Shown: piece by piece, positions 7,418-14,840 of the stretch
Numbering within the stretch: position 1 is the first letter of the stretch
Layout: every line of letters begins with the position of its first letter
Assembly: GCA_002771585.1 (NCBI GenBank)
Contig: PCTT01000018.1
Span: forward strand, 217-31,774
Direction of reading: 5' to 3'
Length of the DNA: 31,558 nucleotides
DNA from: Candidatus Campbellbacteria bacterium CG22_combo_CG10-13_8_21_14_all_36_13
GTDB lineage: Bacteria; Patescibacteriota; Minisyncoccia; Phycocordibacterales; PCTT01
The notes under the pieces: generated by a model
Databases searched by the model: none
Seen by the model: the letters and a program-made list of their open reading frames with translations, nothing else
What the model was told of the DNA's origin: nothing
Made by a program: the position numbers and the translations under genes

Positions 7418-8632
7418 CTACATTCTTGAAATTTCTATTAACCTTTGATATTTAACATCTCTCTCTGGCATTCTTGGTGCTCCCGACTTTAAACCAAAGC
7501 AACCAAAAGCATATGCGAGATCAGCAATAAAATCATCCATTGTTTCGCCACTTCTGTGACTTACTATTAAATCAATATTAGCATCTCTCGCAATAGACAT
7601 AGCGTCTAGAGTTTCAGTAATGGTGCCTATCTGATTTGGTTTAATAATAACTGTATTTATACTATCATTTTTTATTGCATTTTTTATTCTAGATTTATTT
7701 GTAACGGTAAGGTCGTCCCCAATAATTAACACATTTGGATTATTATTTTTAAAATCCCTAAAAGATTCAAAATCTTCTTCAAAAAATGGATCCTCAAAAG
7801 ACCAAATGCCGTATTTGTTTATTAAATTTTTATACAAATCATACATTTCTTTTGAATCCAGACTTTCATCAGAAACATTATATATGCCACTATTATAAAA
7901 AGATGAACTTGCTACATCGGTACCCAATTTAACTTCTTCATCAATACCCGCCCTATCCACGGCTTCTTTTAAAATACTGAAAGCTTCTTCGTGTGAATCA
8001 ACGTCAAATACAAAACCCCCCTCATCCCCTTTATCAATTTGGATTCCTTTAAAAGAATCAATCAATATTTCTTCTAAACTTTCTTGTATTATATATGCTA
8101 TTTGATAAGCACGTTCCGGATTTTCTGTTTGTGGAATAATCAAATGTTCCTGAAAATCACTTCCATTCTTCGCGTGTTTACCTCCATTAATCAAATTAAC
8201 AAATAAATATGGTAATGCTTTTGATGGCTCAATTTGTTTTAACTCACGCAAATATTCAAAAATCTCCAAACCCTCTGATGTGGCCGCCGCCTTCAAACAA
8301 GAAACACTAACACCTATAGTACAGTTACCACCAATTATATTCTTGTTTTCTGTACTATCTATTTCCAACATTATCTCATCTATTTGCCTTTGTTCAGTAA
8401 TAGATACTCCCTTTAATTTTGGTGATAATACATTTTCCACAACATCAATGGCAGATTGCATACCACCATCACTATCTTTAAGTTCTATGGCCTCATGAGA
8501 TCCGGTGCTTGCACCAGAAGGAACTTCAAACACGCCTTCATAACCGTTATCAGTGGTTGTAACAACTCTTATTGTAGAATTTCCTCTCGAGTCTTCTATT
8601 TCACTACATTTTATATTTTCAATTATGGCCAT
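7418..8632 (-). CDS. eno: Enolase
   Basis: 404 residues (usual about 430). It interconverts 2-phosphoglycerate and PEP. Seen motifs: EIEDSRGNST, VPSGASTGSHEA, GGKHAKNGSDFQEHLIIP (H153, E162), KGDEGGF with general acid E204, LGTDVASSSFY with D239, SFEDPFFEEDF with E280, IIGDDLTVTN with D306/D307, IIKPNQIGTITET with catalytic Lys K331, and VSHRSGETMDDFIADLA. All catalytic and magnesium-binding residues are present. It starts 7 bases after the gckA stop and its own stop is one base before pyk, so it is the middle gene of a tight operon. There is no Shine-Dalgarno before ATG 8632; translation is probably coupled to gckA. Confidence 0.96.
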   Translation of the reverse strand: MAIIENIKCSEIEDSRGNSTIRVVTTTDNGYEGVFEVPSGASTGSHEAIELKDSDGGMQSAIDVVENVLSPKLKGVSITEQRQIDEIMLEIDSTENKNIIGGNCTIGVSVSCLKAAATSEGLEIFEYLRELKQIEPSKALPYLFVNLINGGKHAKNGSDFQEHLIIPQTENPERAYQIAYIIQESLEEILIDSFKGIQIDKGDEGGFVFDVDSHEEAFSILKEAVDRAGIDEEVKLGTDVASSSFYNSGIYNVSDESLDSKEMYDLYKNLINKYGIWSFEDPFFEEDFESFRDFKNNNPNVLIIGDDLTVTNKSRIKNAIKNDSINTVIIKPNQIGTITETLDAMSIARDANIDLIVSHRSGETMDDFIADLAYAFGCFGLKSGAPRMPERDVKYQRLIEISRM

Positions 8633-8639
8633 AAAAATA

Positions 8640-9908
8640 TTATTTTTCTGATAACAAAATCATCAAATCAGAAACATTTGATTCCAAATCACCTGTAAAA
8701 ATCAAATTGTTTGTGTATTCAAAAAGTGTATAGGAATCTAAGCAAACTTTGTGCTTTTCTATTTTTACTTCTTTTAACTCCAAATCATTCTTTGTATCAA
8801 AATCTATTATAGCACCAGCCGAATCAGTGTTGTCGTGGCCATCAGACGCAAAAGAGACAAACACATCACCTTTTTTTATATGATCAAGCATTTCCATAGC
8901 CAAATAATCATTTCTCCCGCCCTTTCCATCACACCCTTCTGGGATTGTAAGACTTATTTCACCACCAGCTAAAACCACCCTTCCGGGCTTTGATTTTTCA
9001 ATTAAAAATTTTGCGGTTTCTTTTGGATCTCCGTATAAATTGTTGGCTACAATTAAAGAATCATAACCAAGTGCTTCGGCTTTTTCTTTCATTGCTTTTA
9101 ATGCAACATTATTTGAAACAAGAACAATATTATTAACTTTTTCAAAAAACTTTTTGTCTTTTGGTGTTTCTATTAAGTCAAACTCACCAAGCGAATATTT
9201 TTCAATTATTTTCTGCGCGTCTTCTATGGTGGTTTCATCAATATATGTTGGACCAGAAGCAACATCAGGGTAATCATCCCCAGGGATATCAGAAAAAATA
9301 AGACCCACCACCGTGGCCGGGTATAGGGCCTTTGCAAGGCCTCCACCTTTTAAGTCTGATATATGTTTTCGTACTGTGTTTAACTCACTTATATCTCCCC
9401 CAGATTTTAGAAATTTGTTATACAACCTTTCTCCTTGTTTATGTTCTACAGAAGACCCGCAAAGTAATGCACTCCCACCACCGCCAACAATTACAAAAAC
9501 AAGGTCGTTTTCAGTGGCTTTTGCACCTATCTCTTGCATACGCTTGCTTGCTTGAAAATTTGCCTCAGACGGTAGTGGGTGCGTGCCCTTAAAGGTCTCG
9601 ACTATTTCACACACACCTTCACTTATTCCAACAACAGCACCTTCGTCTACGTATGCCTTTAATATTCTTTCAAGATAAAAGGCCGCGCTACACGCAACCT
9701 TTCCACACCCTAATATGTAAATTTTTTCGTATTTATTTAAGTCAAACTTTTGTCCATCAATATGAAGTATTTCTTGCTCTATCCAAACTTGTTTTTTTAT
9801 AACATTTTCAGTATCTATAGATTCGTAACCGGCAGAAACTATCTCTAGTGCATTCTTTCTTGCTTCTGTAGAAGCAAGTTCTTTAAAGTTTTTAATATAT
9901 TTACTCAT
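8640..9908 (-). CDS. gckA: Glycerate 2-kinase (type II, DUF4147/MOFRL family)
   Basis: 422 residues from ATG 9908. Phosphorylates D-glycerate to 2-phosphoglycerate with ATP. The Rossmann-like N-terminal half carries ILGCGKVA, THPLPSEAN, VIVGGGGSALLC, NTVRKHISDLKGGGLA and GDDYPDVASGPT. The C-terminal MOFRL part carries VVLAGGEISLTIP, GKGGRNDYLAMEM and SFASDGHDNTDSAGA. These are the hallmark motifs of the family. The frame could start at 9968, but a -10 box (9918-9923) sits only 9 bases before ATG 9908, so the transcript should begin almost at this codon, and the extra 20 residues would lie upstream of it. First gene of the gckA-eno-pyk operon; its product is the substrate of the next gene. Confidence 0.9.
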   Translation of the reverse strand: MSKYIKNFKELASTEARKNALEIVSAGYESIDTENVIKKQVWIEQEILHIDGQKFDLNKYEKIYILGCGKVACSAAFYLERILKAYVDEGAVVGISEGVCEIVETFKGTHPLPSEANFQASKRMQEIGAKATENDLVFVIVGGGGSALLCGSSVEHKQGERLYNKFLKSGGDISELNTVRKHISDLKGGGLAKALYPATVVGLIFSDIPGDDYPDVASGPTYIDETTIEDAQKIIEKYSLGEFDLIETPKDKKFFEKVNNIVLVSNNVALKAMKEKAEALGYDSLIVANNLYGDPKETAKFLIEKSKPGRVVLAGGEISLTIPEGCDGKGGRNDYLAMEMLDHIKKGDVFVSFASDGHDNTDSAGAIIDFDTKNDLELKEVKIEKHKVCLDSYTLFEYTNNLIFTGDLESNVSDLMILLSEK

Positions 9909-9917
9909 ATTGTATAC

Positions 9918-9946
9918 ATTATATACCAAAAACAAACCAATATTAA
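9918..9946 (-). promoter_or_regulatory. Promoter of the gckA-eno-pyk operon, leaderless type
   Basis: TTAATA (9941-9946), 17 bases, TATAAT (9918-9923) on the minus strand. The expected transcript start is near 9911, 2-4 bases before ATG 9908. It decides the gckA start. Confidence 0.65.
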
Positions 9947-10054
9947 TTTTATGGTTAAAAAACCCCATGGCTGCCTTTTATGGTGTACAAAGGTCGAAAC
10001 AAGGAGAATTTTGTTTTGTCAATCAGATAAATGATTAATGAAAAATATTTTTGA

Positions 10055-10060
10055 TATAAT
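10055..10060 (+). promoter_or_regulatory. -10 box of mscL
   Basis: TATAAT 28 bases before ATG 10089, in the direction of the gene, without a clear -35. Transcription would start near 10067, downstream of an in-frame ATG at 10038, which rules that longer start out. Confidence 0.5.
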
Positions 10061-10088
10061 GTTTATATTATTAATTAATAGAATGCTT

Positions 10089-10511
10089 ATGAGTGTAGTA
10101 AAAGAATTTAGAGAATTCGCAATGAAAGGCAACGTTGTGGATATGGCTATAGGTATTATCATTGGCGGTGCTTTTGGCAAAATAGTCACATCATTAGTAA
10201 ACGATGTAATAATGCCACCTGTTGGATCAATTTTAGGTGGTGTAGATTTTTCTAATCTAGCTTTCACAATAAAAGACGCAACAGAAAACACCGGAGCTGT
10301 TGTTTTGAAATACGGAATGTTTATTAATACGATAATAGATTTTACAATAGTTGCCGGCGCAATATTCTTTGTAATAAAGATGATGAACAAAATGAAGAAA
10401 GAAGAGCCAGTAGCAGAAGCAGACCCAACACACAAAGTGTGCCAGCACTGTATTTCTGAAGTTCCAATAAAAGCAACAAAGTGTAAGTTTTGTGCATCAA
10501 GCTTAAGCTAA
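10089..10511 (+). CDS. mscL: Large-conductance mechanosensitive channel with C-terminal zinc ribbon
   Basis: 140 residues from ATG 10089, where the family normally begins (MSVVKEFREFAMKGNVVDMA). TM1 at about 15-43 has the pore-lining GIIIGGAFGKIVTSLVNDVIMPP, given here in parts: GIIIGGAFG and SLVNDVIMPP. A loop (50-75) follows, then TM2 at about 76-99. The pentameric channel opens under membrane tension and releases solutes after osmotic downshock. Instead of the usual helical tail, residues 116-136 form a zinc ribbon: C118-x2-C121 ... C132-x2-C135 (VCQHC, KCKFC). An ATG at 10083 is also in frame. Monocistronic by position; divergent from gckA. Confidence 0.93.
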   Translation: MSVVKEFREFAMKGNVVDMAIGIIIGGAFGKIVTSLVNDVIMPPVGSILGGVDFSNLAFTIKDATENTGAVVLKYGMFINTIIDFTIVAGAIFFVIKMMNKMKKEEPVAEADPTHKVCQHCISEVPIKATKCKFCASSLS

Positions 10512-10532
10512 AAAAGACCTGTCCCGTAGTGC

Positions 10533-10641
10533 AAAATAGCATCAGATACAGGGACAAATATTATAAATTAATCATAGAATGAGCAAAGAAGCTTTTGGTT
10601 ATGTATCATCATTGAGTGATACGAAGTATCGATGCTATTTT
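10533..10641 (+). promoter_or_regulatory. Structured leader before the cupin gene (long-range inverted repeat)
   Basis: AAAATAGCATCAGATAC (10533-10549) pairs with GTATCGATGCTATTTT (10626-10641) with a single bulged base. Inside the loop lies a hairpin GTATCA/TGATAC (10603-10608 and 10617-10622). A third short repeat, TGTCCC (10520-10525) with GGGACA (10551-10556), encloses the left arm, so it competes with or pseudoknots the long pairing. The right arm ends 11 bases before the cupin ATG. It could be mscL 3' structure, a cis-regulator or a small mobile repeat; I cannot tell which. Confidence 0.4.
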
Positions 10642-10656
10642 CTACTATCGAGATGA
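10579..10656 (+). CDS. Possible 25-residue upstream ORF overlapping the cupin start
   Basis: ATG 10579 opens a 25-codon frame whose TGA (10654-10656) overlaps the cupin ATG 10653 as ATGA. The encoded peptide has no recognisable feature. It lies wholly inside the structured leader. It would be the only TGA stop in the window, which argues against it. Coupled leader peptide or chance are both possible. Confidence 0.2.
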   Translation: MSKEAFGYVSSLSDTKYRCYFLLSR

Positions 10657-11036
10657 CATATATTGGAAATATTGAAAAAGACACATTAGAAAATGACAAT
10701 TTTAGAAAGGTCTTATTCACAGCAAAAAATAGTCAGCTTGTTCTAATGTCTCTACTACCAGGAGAAGATATTGGCGCTGAGGTGCATAGCCTAGATCAAT
10801 TTATAAGAATTGAAAGTGGTTCTGGTAAAGCCGTGCTAGACGGAGTTGAGACCAAAATAGAAGACGATTGGGCAATTGTCGTACCAGCAGGAAGTGAGCA
10901 CAACATAATAAACACAGGAGAAATACCGATGAAAATATACACGATATACTCACCACCAGAACATAGAGACGGAACAATCCACAAAACAAAAACAGATGCG
11001 ATCGCTGATGAAAATGACCATTACACAAAGAATTAA
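10653..11036 (+). CDS. Single-domain cupin protein
   Basis: 127 residues from ATG 10653. Cupin motif 1 appears as PGEDIGAEVHSLDQFIRIE followed by SGSGKAVLDG: one His, then Gln and Glu as likely metal ligands. Motif 2 is VVPAGSEHNIINTG with the third His. The tail YSPPEHRDGTIHKTK is typical of small bacterial cupins of this type. A single beta-barrel binding one metal ion is expected, but the substrate cannot be read from sequence; roles from sugar isomerase to small-molecule sensor occur in the superfamily. An in-frame ATG at 10632 lies inside the right arm of the leader repeat; 10653 is preferred because family members begin near this point. A 7-base AT-rich inverted repeat just after the stop (about 11039-11058) may end the transcript. 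Confidence 0.85.
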   Translation: MTYIGNIEKDTLENDNFRKVLFTAKNSQLVLMSLLPGEDIGAEVHSLDQFIRIESGSGKAVLDGVETKIEDDWAIVVPAGSEHNIINTGEIPMKIYTIYSPPEHRDGTIHKTKTDAIADENDHYTKN

Positions 11037-11156
11037 AAGTATTTTCTTTTCAAAAATACAACCGTTAAACTACCGTCAACAATGTCATTGTTACCTAAAG
11101 ATTTTTAAGTATATCTAATGGGAGATTTAAAAATGATGTTTTTCAATTAAAAAAAC

Positions 11157-11186
11157 TAGCCCGACCTCTATGTAGAGGCCGGGCTA
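11157..11186 (-). terminator. Terminator of the 242-residue hypothetical gene
   Basis: Arms TAGCCCGACCTCTA (11157-11170) and TAGAGGCCGGGCTA (11173-11186) pair with one A-C mismatch. On the minus strand the stem lies 5 bases after the stop at 11192 and runs into seven T. A separate 7+1+7 palindrome AACAATG-T-CATTGTT sits at 11078-11092 in the same gap. Confidence 0.85.
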
Positions 11187-11191
11187 CAAAC

Positions 11192-11920
11192 TTATACAAG
11201 CTTATTGTCAACCACAAACGCAAGAAGTTTCCTTCTGCAAAGTGGCTCTAGGGTTTGTTCAATTGGAAGACCTATTTTATCTTCTATGTGCAAAAATGCT
11301 GGATTGGGAAGACTATCGTGGTTTTGTGTAATCAGTTTCTTTAAATCAAATAAAGAAATTTGACCATCAAAAAAACCAACAGAGGCACATTTCAATACCA
11401 ATGATAAAGAACTCTCTAAAACATTTAGCATGTTTAGCACCCGATATCTTATAACAAAGTATCCAGTAGAAGATGCGCTGGAATATGAAAAATATCCATA
11501 TTCAAATGTAGTTGGAATAACACCAACTGGCGATATATGCAGTGATTGGAAAAAAAATTCACCGAGTGCACTACCCTCGACCTCTATTTTTTCAAGCTCA
11601 GAAATAGACCAAACAATCATTTCTTTTAATAGGTCATGGTTGATATTATCCAAAAAAGAATAGTCGCGCTTTATCTCTCCAGTAAACATATCTATCTGAT
11701 TAACATTCCAATACCCAGACTCCTCTATTTCTGATAAATACTCGAGTATTCCCTTTAATTCTTTAATCTGTGAGCGAATTTCGTGAAGGTGCGGAAAGAG
11801 CATGTTGCTAACAAAATTACGATGAATTTTTACTATATACGCTAGAATATTATATTGAATTATTTCTACATCATATCCTTTCTGTGGCACGTTACGTACA
11901 AGATATTCTATAATCCGCAT
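11192..11920 (-). CDS. Hypothetical protein, 242 residues, family not recognised
   Basis: I do not recognise this protein. It is mostly helical in character, with no signal peptide, no convincing membrane span and no enzyme motif. Residues 40-70 (HEIRSQIKELKGILEYLSEI) look coiled-coil-like. The middle (about 138-158) is rich in Tyr, Phe and Ser, and the rest alternates hydrophobic and charged residues as in a soluble helical bundle. It starts at ATG 11920 behind a good ribosome binding site (GAGG at 11929-11932, 8 bases away), one of only two strong sites in the window. It is a single-gene unit with its own terminator and a palindrome upstream that could be an operator. A regulatory or adaptor protein is a guess only. 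Good coding signs: a long frame, a ribosome binding site and a matching terminator. Confidence 0.75.
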   Translation of the reverse strand: MRIIEYLVRNVPQKGYDVEIIQYNILAYIVKIHRNFVSNMLFPHLHEIRSQIKELKGILEYLSEIEESGYWNVNQIDMFTGEIKRDYSFLDNINHDLLKEMIVWSISELEKIEVEGSALGEFFFQSLHISPVGVIPTTFEYGYFSYSSASSTGYFVIRYRVLNMLNVLESSLSLVLKCASVGFFDGQISLFDLKKLITQNHDSLPNPAFLHIEDKIGLPIEQTLEPLCRRKLLAFVVDNKLV

Positions 11921-11951
11921 GGTACATACCTCATGTTAAAGAATTATCAGT

Positions 11952-11967
11952 CTAATATATAGATTAG
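11952..11967 (-). promoter_or_regulatory. Promoter-region palindrome of the 242-residue gene
   Basis: CTAAT-ATATAG-ATTAG lies between a possible -35 (TTGTGC) and -10 (GATAAT, 18-base spacer) on the minus strand upstream of ATG 11920. A dyad in this position could bind a repressor, possibly the protein itself. Weak evidence. Confidence 0.3.
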
Positions 11968-12039
11968 CACAAGAATAAATACACAACCACCAAAAACATA
12001 GTTGGGTGTGAGGTGGTCTGTAGATAGTTTGATTTTGTA

Positions 12040-12768
12040 CTAAAAATCTCCTATTTTTGTGCGTTTTATTGAAAAAGCTATACCTTTTGTGTTTACTTCC
12101 TCTGCGATTTCATTTGCCAAGACCCTAATGTATGTACCACTTGAAACATTTGCTATAAATTTTGCTACGAAAAATTGCCCCATATCATCAATTTTTTCTT
12201 GCCAAGAATTTATTATTTCCATCTGCCTGAAATCACCATCTATTTTTTTAATTTTTTCTATAACTATTTCTTTTATCTCATTGCCAATCAGTTTTTTTGT
12301 TGATATTAGTTCTAAATTAAATACTTCTATTTCATGATCGGGTATTTCATTTGACAAATCACCGAGTCTAGCTTTTTTCCACATCGGAACACCATTAATG
12401 GTTTTGGACGAATAGTCTGGATACTTTTGTATTCTTTTACCAACAAAAACTTTACTCACTTCCTTGAGAACTTCCTCGCTAATTATTTTTGATTCTACAA
12501 CACCAACAATCCCCAATGCATCACCGGTATCTGTAGATACACCAAAAAGTACTTCAAATTCATATTCCTTTTTTAGTCCCAAATACTTTTCTTTGTTGTA
12601 AATCTCATCACCACACAAAACAAGAAGCAAACCCTCTGCCATTGGGTCTAGTCTCCCCGCATATGTCATTTTTTCTTCACTGTATTCTGGATTCTCTTCC
12701 TTAAATCGCTCAATTACATTAAGCGGTGTTTCCCCCATCTCTTTGTATAATTTTAATACCTTATCCAT
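12040..12768 (-). CDS. truB: tRNA pseudouridine-55 synthase, divergent
   Basis: 242 residues. It makes pseudouridine 55 in the T loop of tRNAs. The catalytic motif is MTYAGRLDPMAEGLLLVL with nucleophile D41; the usual GH-GTLDP histidine is replaced by Tyr. Other family blocks are LYKEMGETPL (the start strand, usually DKPxGxTS), YPDYSSKTINGVPMWKKAR and VSSGTYIRVLANEI. No C-terminal PUA domain is present. It starts at ATG 12768 with no ribosome binding site and faces hisS across a 56-base gap. The downstream gap to the 242-residue gene contains a short ACCACC/GGTGGT inverted repeat (11986-12017) but no strong terminator. Confidence 0.9.
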   Translation of the reverse strand: MDKVLKLYKEMGETPLNVIERFKEENPEYSEEKMTYAGRLDPMAEGLLLVLCGDEIYNKEKYLGLKKEYEFEVLFGVSTDTGDALGIVGVVESKIISEEVLKEVSKVFVGKRIQKYPDYSSKTINGVPMWKKARLGDLSNEIPDHEIEVFNLELISTKKLIGNEIKEIVIEKIKKIDGDFRQMEIINSWQEKIDDMGQFFVAKFIANVSSGTYIRVLANEIAEEVNTKGIAFSIKRTKIGDF

Positions 12769-12786
12769 TACTTGAGATTAACATAA

Positions 12787-12815
12787 TTCAAAATTAAACA
12801 TAAATTTGATACAAT
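12787..12815 (+). promoter_or_regulatory. Promoter of hisS, leaderless type
   Basis: TTCAAA (12787-12792), 17 bases, TACAAT (12810-12815), then 9 bases to ATG 12825. The predicted transcript begins within about 3 bases of the start codon. Confidence 0.55.
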
Positions 12816-12824
12816 AATACTTAT

Positions 12825-14048
12825 ATGACAAACATAGAAAAAGATCCATATAAAGGGGTTAGGGATTTTTATCCAGAAGATATGGCTTCACAAAATCATA
12901 TTATAAATACAATGCGGAAAACAGCAGAGTCTTTTGGCTACATTGAATACAGTGCTTCGGTCCTAGAGCCGGCCGAGCTATATAGAGCAAAGTCTGGTGA
13001 AGAGATAGTAAATGAACAAACCTACACATTCACAGATCGCGGAGGAAGAGACGTGACCCTACGGCCAGAAATGACACCAACGCTAGCGCGCATGATAGCA
13101 AAGAAAAAAAAGGAGCTCGCCTTCCCTATTCGCTGGTATTCTATACCAAATCTTTTTAGATATGAACGACCACAAAAAGGAAGGCTTCGTGAACACTGGC
13201 AACTCAATGTAGATATTTTTGGAGTTGAGGATATTTCCGCTGAAACCGAGATTATAGAGGTGGCAAGTAATATAATGAGGAATTTTGGTGTTATTGATGA
13301 CAATTTTGAGATTCGTATAAATGATAGAGCTCTTATTGATGAAACATTAAAAGAAATGAGATTGAATGAAGATCAAGCTTACAGAATGAAAAAGCTTTTA
13401 GATAAAAAGAACAAGATTGATAATTTTCAAGAAGAAGCAGATAATATCGCGGGAAAAGAATTCAATTTCAATCCAAAACCAAGCAAACAAATTACGGATG
13501 TTATTAATACCTTAAAATCAAGAGGTATCTCAAATACTGTATTTGACCCATATTTAATGCGTGGTTTTGACTACTATACTGGAATTGTTTTTGAGGTCTT
13601 TGACAAAAGCCCGGAAAACAACAGATCTCTTTTTGGCGGTGGAAGATATGATCGACTGCTTGAAATATTTGGAGAAGAAAAAATACCAGCCATGGGTTTT
13701 GGTATGGGTGATGTGACAATGAGAGATGTTTTGGAAACATATAATCTAATACCAGAATATAGATCAAGCACAGACTTATACATATGCACTGTAGATCAAG
13801 ATAGTATTCCTGAATCAGACAAAATAGCAGATATTTTAAGAAAAAATGGAGTAAACGTTGCGGTAGATAAATCCGGCAAAAAGATTGGTTCACAAATCGA
13901 ATACGCGGATAAGAAAAATATTCCATTTGTAATATGTATTGGAAAAGACGAAATTGATAGCGAACAATATAAATTAAAAAACCTAAAAACCGGAGAGGAA
14001 AACTCTGTCGCCATTGATGAAATTCCAAACACGATAAAAAGGAAATAA
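12825..14048 (+). CDS. hisS: Histidyl-tRNA synthetase
   Basis: 407 residues, class II aminoacyl-tRNA synthetase that charges tRNA-His. N-terminal GVRDFYPEDM; motif 2 region TLRPEMTPTLARMIA and NLFRYERPQKGRLREHWQL; the histidine-binding block RGFDYYTGIVFEVF; SLFGGGRYDRL; and motif 3 PAMGFGMGDVTM. The C-terminal anticodon-binding domain (about 320-405) has DLYICTVDQ and IPFVICIGKDE. The insertion domain between motif 2 and the RGFDYYTG block is short. First gene of a two-gene unit with the exonuclease; only 2 bases separate them. The start agrees with the adjacent -10 box. Confidence 0.96.
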   Translation: MTNIEKDPYKGVRDFYPEDMASQNHIINTMRKTAESFGYIEYSASVLEPAELYRAKSGEEIVNEQTYTFTDRGGRDVTLRPEMTPTLARMIAKKKKELAFPIRWYSIPNLFRYERPQKGRLREHWQLNVDIFGVEDISAETEIIEVASNIMRNFGVIDDNFEIRINDRALIDETLKEMRLNEDQAYRMKKLLDKKNKIDNFQEEADNIAGKEFNFNPKPSKQITDVINTLKSRGISNTVFDPYLMRGFDYYTGIVFEVFDKSPENNRSLFGGGRYDRLLEIFGEEKIPAMGFGMGDVTMRDVLETYNLIPEYRSSTDLYICTVDQDSIPESDKIADILRKNGVNVAVDKSGKKIGSQIEYADKKNIPFVICIGKDEIDSEQYKLKNLKTGEENSVAIDEIPNTIKRK

Positions 14049-14050
14049 AA

Positions 14051-14629
14051 ATGAGATACCTGGTTTTCGACATAGAAACAAAAAACATCTTCCAAGATGT
14101 TGGAAAAAATGATCCCAGTTTGTTGGACCTGTCTGTTTTGTGTACATATGAATCAGAAACTGGAAAATATGATAGTTTTCTTGAAGATGATTTAGACAGA
14201 TTGTGGCCTTTAATAGAAAGTGCTGATGCAATAATCGGATACAATTCAAATCATTTTGATATACCACTATTAAATAAATATTATCCTGGGGACATGTATC
14301 GTTTTAAAAGCATAGACTTAATGAAAACGATCCAGGACGCACTTGGTAGAAGAATAGGATTAGATGCGGTGGCACAAGCAACACTAGGCACAAGCAAGAC
14401 GGCCCACGGTCTGCAAGCTGTAGAATGGTGGAAACAAGGAGAAGTGCAGAAAGTTATAGACTATTGTATTGCAGATGTGAAGGTTACCAAGGATCTATAC
14501 GAATATATGAGAGATAAAAAACACATAAAATATAGAGATGCTTCCGGAGAAATTATGCAACTTGAAATAGACACTTTAGATTGGGATAAGCTCGACGAAT
14601 CAAGTGCAACATTCACATTGGGGTTCTAA
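14051..14629 (+). CDS. Predicted RNase H-fold 3'-5' exonuclease (DEDDy type)
   Basis: 192 residues. The three exonuclease motifs are clear: Exo I VFDIET (D7, E9), Exo II GYNSNHFDIPLL (N65, D70) and Exo III DYCIADVKVTKDLYEY (Tyr before the last Asp, so DEDDy). This is the small stand-alone relative of the DNA polymerase B proofreading domain; it should remove nucleotides from 3' ends of DNA or RNA. The substrate is unknown. AAGGAAA at the end of hisS acts as ribosome binding site. Cotranscribed with hisS, followed by a strong terminator. Confidence 0.85.
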   Translation: MRYLVFDIETKNIFQDVGKNDPSLLDLSVLCTYESETGKYDSFLEDDLDRLWPLIESADAIIGYNSNHFDIPLLNKYYPGDMYRFKSIDLMKTIQDALGRRIGLDAVAQATLGTSKTAHGLQAVEWWKQGEVQKVIDYCIADVKVTKDLYEYMRDKKHIKYRDASGEIMQLEIDTLDWDKLDESSATFTLGF

Positions 14630-14661
14630 ACAAACCATACGCTCAAACGTATGGTTTGTTT
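14628..14661 (+). terminator. Terminator of the hisS-exonuclease unit
   Basis: Perfect 14-base inverted repeat AAACAAACCATACG / CGTATGGTTTGTTT with a 6-base loop, overlapping the end of the exonuclease stop codon, followed by a T/A-rich tail. Confidence 0.85.
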
Positions 14662-14677
14662 ATATATAAATAATTCA

Positions 14678-14712
14678 AAATACTAAACCCTAAATCCTAA
14701 TATCGAAATCCC
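14678..14712 (+). repeat. Degenerate 7-base tandem repeat, copy A
   Basis: Five heptamers in a row: AAATACT, AAACCCT, AAATCCT, AATATCG, AAATCCC. The last part (14692-14711) is an inverted copy, 19 of 20 identical, of 15026-15045. Part of the 485-base gene-free region 14630-15114. Confidence 0.65.
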
Positions 14713-14731
14713 TGCCTACCGGCCAGGCAGG
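14711..14731. repeat. GC-rich palindrome attached to heptad copy A
   Basis: CCTGCCT (14711-14717) and AGGCAGG (14725-14731) around ACCGGCC. It is strongly GC-rich in an AT-rich gap, like REP-type intergenic palindromes. Confidence 0.55.
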
Positions 14732-14771
14732 CGAAACAAATTCCAATAATTAAAACCCAAATATTTAAACA

Positions 14772-14806
14772 CCCCGATACCATACGCCACTGGCGTAGCT
14801 ACGGGG
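14772..14806. repeat. Nested hairpin with TACGCCA-C-TGGCGTA core
   Basis: The inner palindrome 14783-14797 is enclosed by CCCCG (14772-14776) and CGGGG (14802-14806). A run of T (from about 14814) follows on the plus strand, so it might act as a second terminator for the hisS unit. Confidence 0.45.
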
Positions 14807-14840
14807 CGATAAGTTGTTTTTTTAAGTTTGTAAGTAATAT

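Noticed and set aside
6776..7429. 217-residue plus-strand open frame opposite pyk
   Set aside because: Antisense shadow; pyk has clear family motifs and operon spacing, this frame has none.
12040..12768. Recoded TGA (glycine) genetic code
   Set aside because: Core genes here are intact with the standard code and contain no in-frame TGA.
13504..14244. 246-residue minus-strand open frame opposite hisS and the exonuclease
   Set aside because: Antisense shadow spanning two well-supported genes; no domain or start signal.
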